NCBI GenBank assembly: GCA_014239625.1
Contig: JAAZYN010000207.1
Location: 1-6,627, forward strand
Source: Myxococcales bacterium
GTDB taxonomy: Bacteria; Myxococcota_A; UBA9042; PHBI01; JAAZYN01
DNA length: 6,627 nucleotides
Reading direction: 5' to 3'
Shown here: one piece after another, positions 5,143-6,627 of the stretch
Layout: each line of letters starts with the position of its first letter
How positions within the stretch are numbered: position 1 is the first letter of the stretch
The notes under the pieces: generated by a model
The model's input: only the letters and a program-made list of their open reading frames with translations
Told to the model about the DNA's origin: nothing
Database searches by the model: none
Program-made: the position numbers and the translations under genes

Positions 5143-6627
5143 ATGCTGCCGACGTCGTCATGCCAGGTCCTCGGATTCCTGAGCGCCGCTTGCTGCTGCC
5201 TGTCCCTGCTCGGGTGTCCTGCCGACGAACTGACGGCCGCTCCGAGCCGCGTCGCCGAGATCATCACGGGGATGACTCCGGGCCTCGGGTGGGAGTCTCT
5301 AAGCGTCGATGATCGCGCCTACCTTGAGGACCGGGCGGCCCTGACCCTGGCCGGCTATCGCGCCGCCTGGGGGCATCAGGGGTTGACCGAGAAGTCGTCG
5401 GTGCTGCTGAGCGAGCCATCAGGGAGCGCGGCGCTGGAGGCCTTCGACGCGGCGGTCCGGGTCCGCTACCGAAGCCGCCTGGCGGACCCCGACACCTACA
5501 AGGCCTCCACGGACGCTCCAGAGTCGCTGCGCTCGTTGCTGCTGCGGCTCCATCTGGTCCACCTTGGGGCCCGACGGATCAACGCCGTCCGCTACGACGG
5601 GCTGGCCGACGTGGACTGGGATGGACGCGGCGCCATCCGCACCTGGCCCTTCCCCTTGCCCGATGCCGAGGCGATGAGCGCGCAGCGCGCCTTCGCGACG
5701 ACCATCGAGGAAGAGCTGCTGGCGCTCGATCCGAGCGCTCTCGATACCGATTCTGTGGCGATTCGACAACGCGCCCTGCTGTACGCCAGGCAGCTGGCTT
5801 CCGGCGCTACCGGCTTTCGCTTTGGCGGCCGAGACCTGGAGACCCCGTGGGGCGTCGCGCAGTGGTCGTGGGACCTGATGTGCAACATGTCAGACGCCTG
5901 CTTTGGCAAGGTCTGGAGCGACGATGACGACTTCCTGGACGCCGTCAACGCGTGGTTCTTCGGCCCGCTCCGCTGGCTGGACAAGGGCTCGCTGGTGGGG
6001 CTCGACTTCGCCATCTTCGCCAGCGAGGACTGGAGCGAAGTGACGCGGTTGCTGGGCGATCCCGATCAACACCCTACCGCGCTCGCCTATCTACGTCTCG
6101 TCAGCCTCTGGAAAGAGCGGGTCCAGGCGATGCCGGACGCCACCGCGGACTGCACGATTTACTCCGCCGAGGACCGGGACCTGGCCTGGCGAAGTTTCAC
6201 CGCCGAGAACCTGCTCTACCCGGAGCTCTCCGGTTCGCTGGCCGATCTCGGCGGCGACGTGGACGGCTTCATGAACACCCTCCGAGAGCAACAGAAAGGC
6301 TTCGTGCGGCGTATTGTCGAAGACATGCGGGACGCGGGTGAGACCGATCAGGCTGCGGTCGATGGTGTGAACGCACAGCTCGCGGCCATCGGCGCCAGCA
6401 GCCTCGAGTTCATCATCAACGCCGGCTTCACCGCCCTGTCCGCCACCGACCCGGCGGCCGCCGACCTCTACCGCGCCCGCCTGGAGGCGCTGACGACGAT
6501 AGGCGGGCCAGACGCGGACGAGGCGATCTTCCAGGACATGTGGGACACCGTCACCCAGTGGGTGGTCAATCGTTACTTCGGCGGCGCGGCCGCCAACCCG
6601 GCGACGGGCGAGCCCTACCTGCCGGCG
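5143..6627 (+). CDS. Lipoprotein of unknown family, truncated by the window edge
   Basis: An open frame of 495 codons runs from the ATG at 5143 to the last base of the window without a stop, so the C-terminus is missing. The N-terminus is a lipoprotein leader: a hydrophobic stretch with a CCC run at 17-19, then LLGC (lipobox, Cys25) followed by Pro26. There is no Lys or Arg before the hydrophobic core, which is unusual. The mature part is probably mostly helical and soluble, with alternating charged and leucine-rich stretches such as residues 127-145 and 380-400. It contains Trp-rich segments (about 236-243 and 271-278), an acidic SDDDD run at 259-263 and few cysteines (247, 253, 337). No transmembrane segment after the leader, catalytic signature or repeat is evident, and I recognise no family. 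Codon use, with strong C/G third positions throughout, supports real coding. It is transcribed away from the lipoprotein/TIG operon and may share its control region; a functional link is conjecture. Confidence 0.9.
   Translation, partial: MLPTSSCQVLGFLSAACCCLSLLGCPADELTAAPSRVAEIITGMTPGLGWESLSVDDRAYLEDRAALTLAGYRAAWGHQGLTEKSSVLLSEPSGSAALEAFDAAVRVRYRSRLADPDTYKASTDAPESLRSLLLRLHLVHLGARRINAVRYDGLADVDWDGRGAIRTWPFPLPDAEAMSAQRAFATTIEEELLALDPSALDTDSVAIRQRALLYARQLASGATGFRFGGRDLETPWGVAQWSWDLMCNMSDACFGKVWSDDDDFLDAVNAWFFGPLRWLDKGSLVGLDFAIFASEDWSEVTRLLGDPDQHPTALAYLRLVSLWKERVQAMPDATADCTIYSAEDRDLAWRSFTAENLLYPELSGSLADLGGDVDGFMNTLREQQKGFVRRIVEDMRDAGETDQAAVDGVNAQLAAIGASSLEFIINAGFTALSATDPAAADLYRARLEALTTIGGPDADEAIFQDMWDTVTQWVVNRYFGGAAANPATGEPYLPA

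Noticed and set aside
5419..6072. Minus-strand frames opposite the right-hand lipoprotein gene
   Set aside because: They are short, overlap one another, lack ribosome binding sites and motifs, and lie inside an uninterrupted 495-codon plus-strand frame with a lipoprotein leader.

Overview
The window comes from a GC-rich bacterium with cell-surface protein types typical of Myxococcota (myxobacteria, Bradymonadia and relatives). The signs are a MYXO-CTERM-like C-terminal sorting signal, MopE-type Asp/Cys metal-binding loops, FG-GAP/VCBS propeller repeats, 36-residue CGxxGCGG cysteine repeats and lipoprotein leaders. The taxon is inferred from protein families; no marker gene is present.

Layout, left to right. 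Positions 1-368 hold no convincing complete gene. This is a very GC-rich, palindrome-rich spacer with a possible terminator just past the first operon and, at low confidence, the 5' end of a minus-strand gene leaving the left edge. Positions 369-4888 are a two-gene minus-strand operon. The promoter-proximal gene (1892-4888) encodes a 998-residue multidomain lipoprotein. The distal gene (369-1892) encodes a 507-residue protein with five IPT/TIG domains and a MYXO-CTERM-like tail. The two overlap by one base in TGATG, and the second gene's ribosome binding site lies in a small perfect palindrome. Positions 4889-5142 are a divergent spacer with an AT-rich island, a duplicated CTATTTAATT box and a perfect 15-bp palindrome, the best candidate control region. 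From 5143 to the right edge runs a plus-strand lipoprotein gene with no stop in the window (495 codons visible). It matches no family I recognise.

How the genes fit together (inference). All three proteins carry export and anchoring signals: two N-terminal lipoprotein leaders and one C-terminal tripartite sorting signal. The operon would place a large, disulfide-rich, probably Ca2+-binding scaffold and a string of Ig-like TIG domains on the same cell surface. Translational coupling would favour joint production. No enzymatic motif is visible in any of them. The divergent lipoprotein may share regulation through the intergenic palindrome, but its role cannot be read from the sequence.
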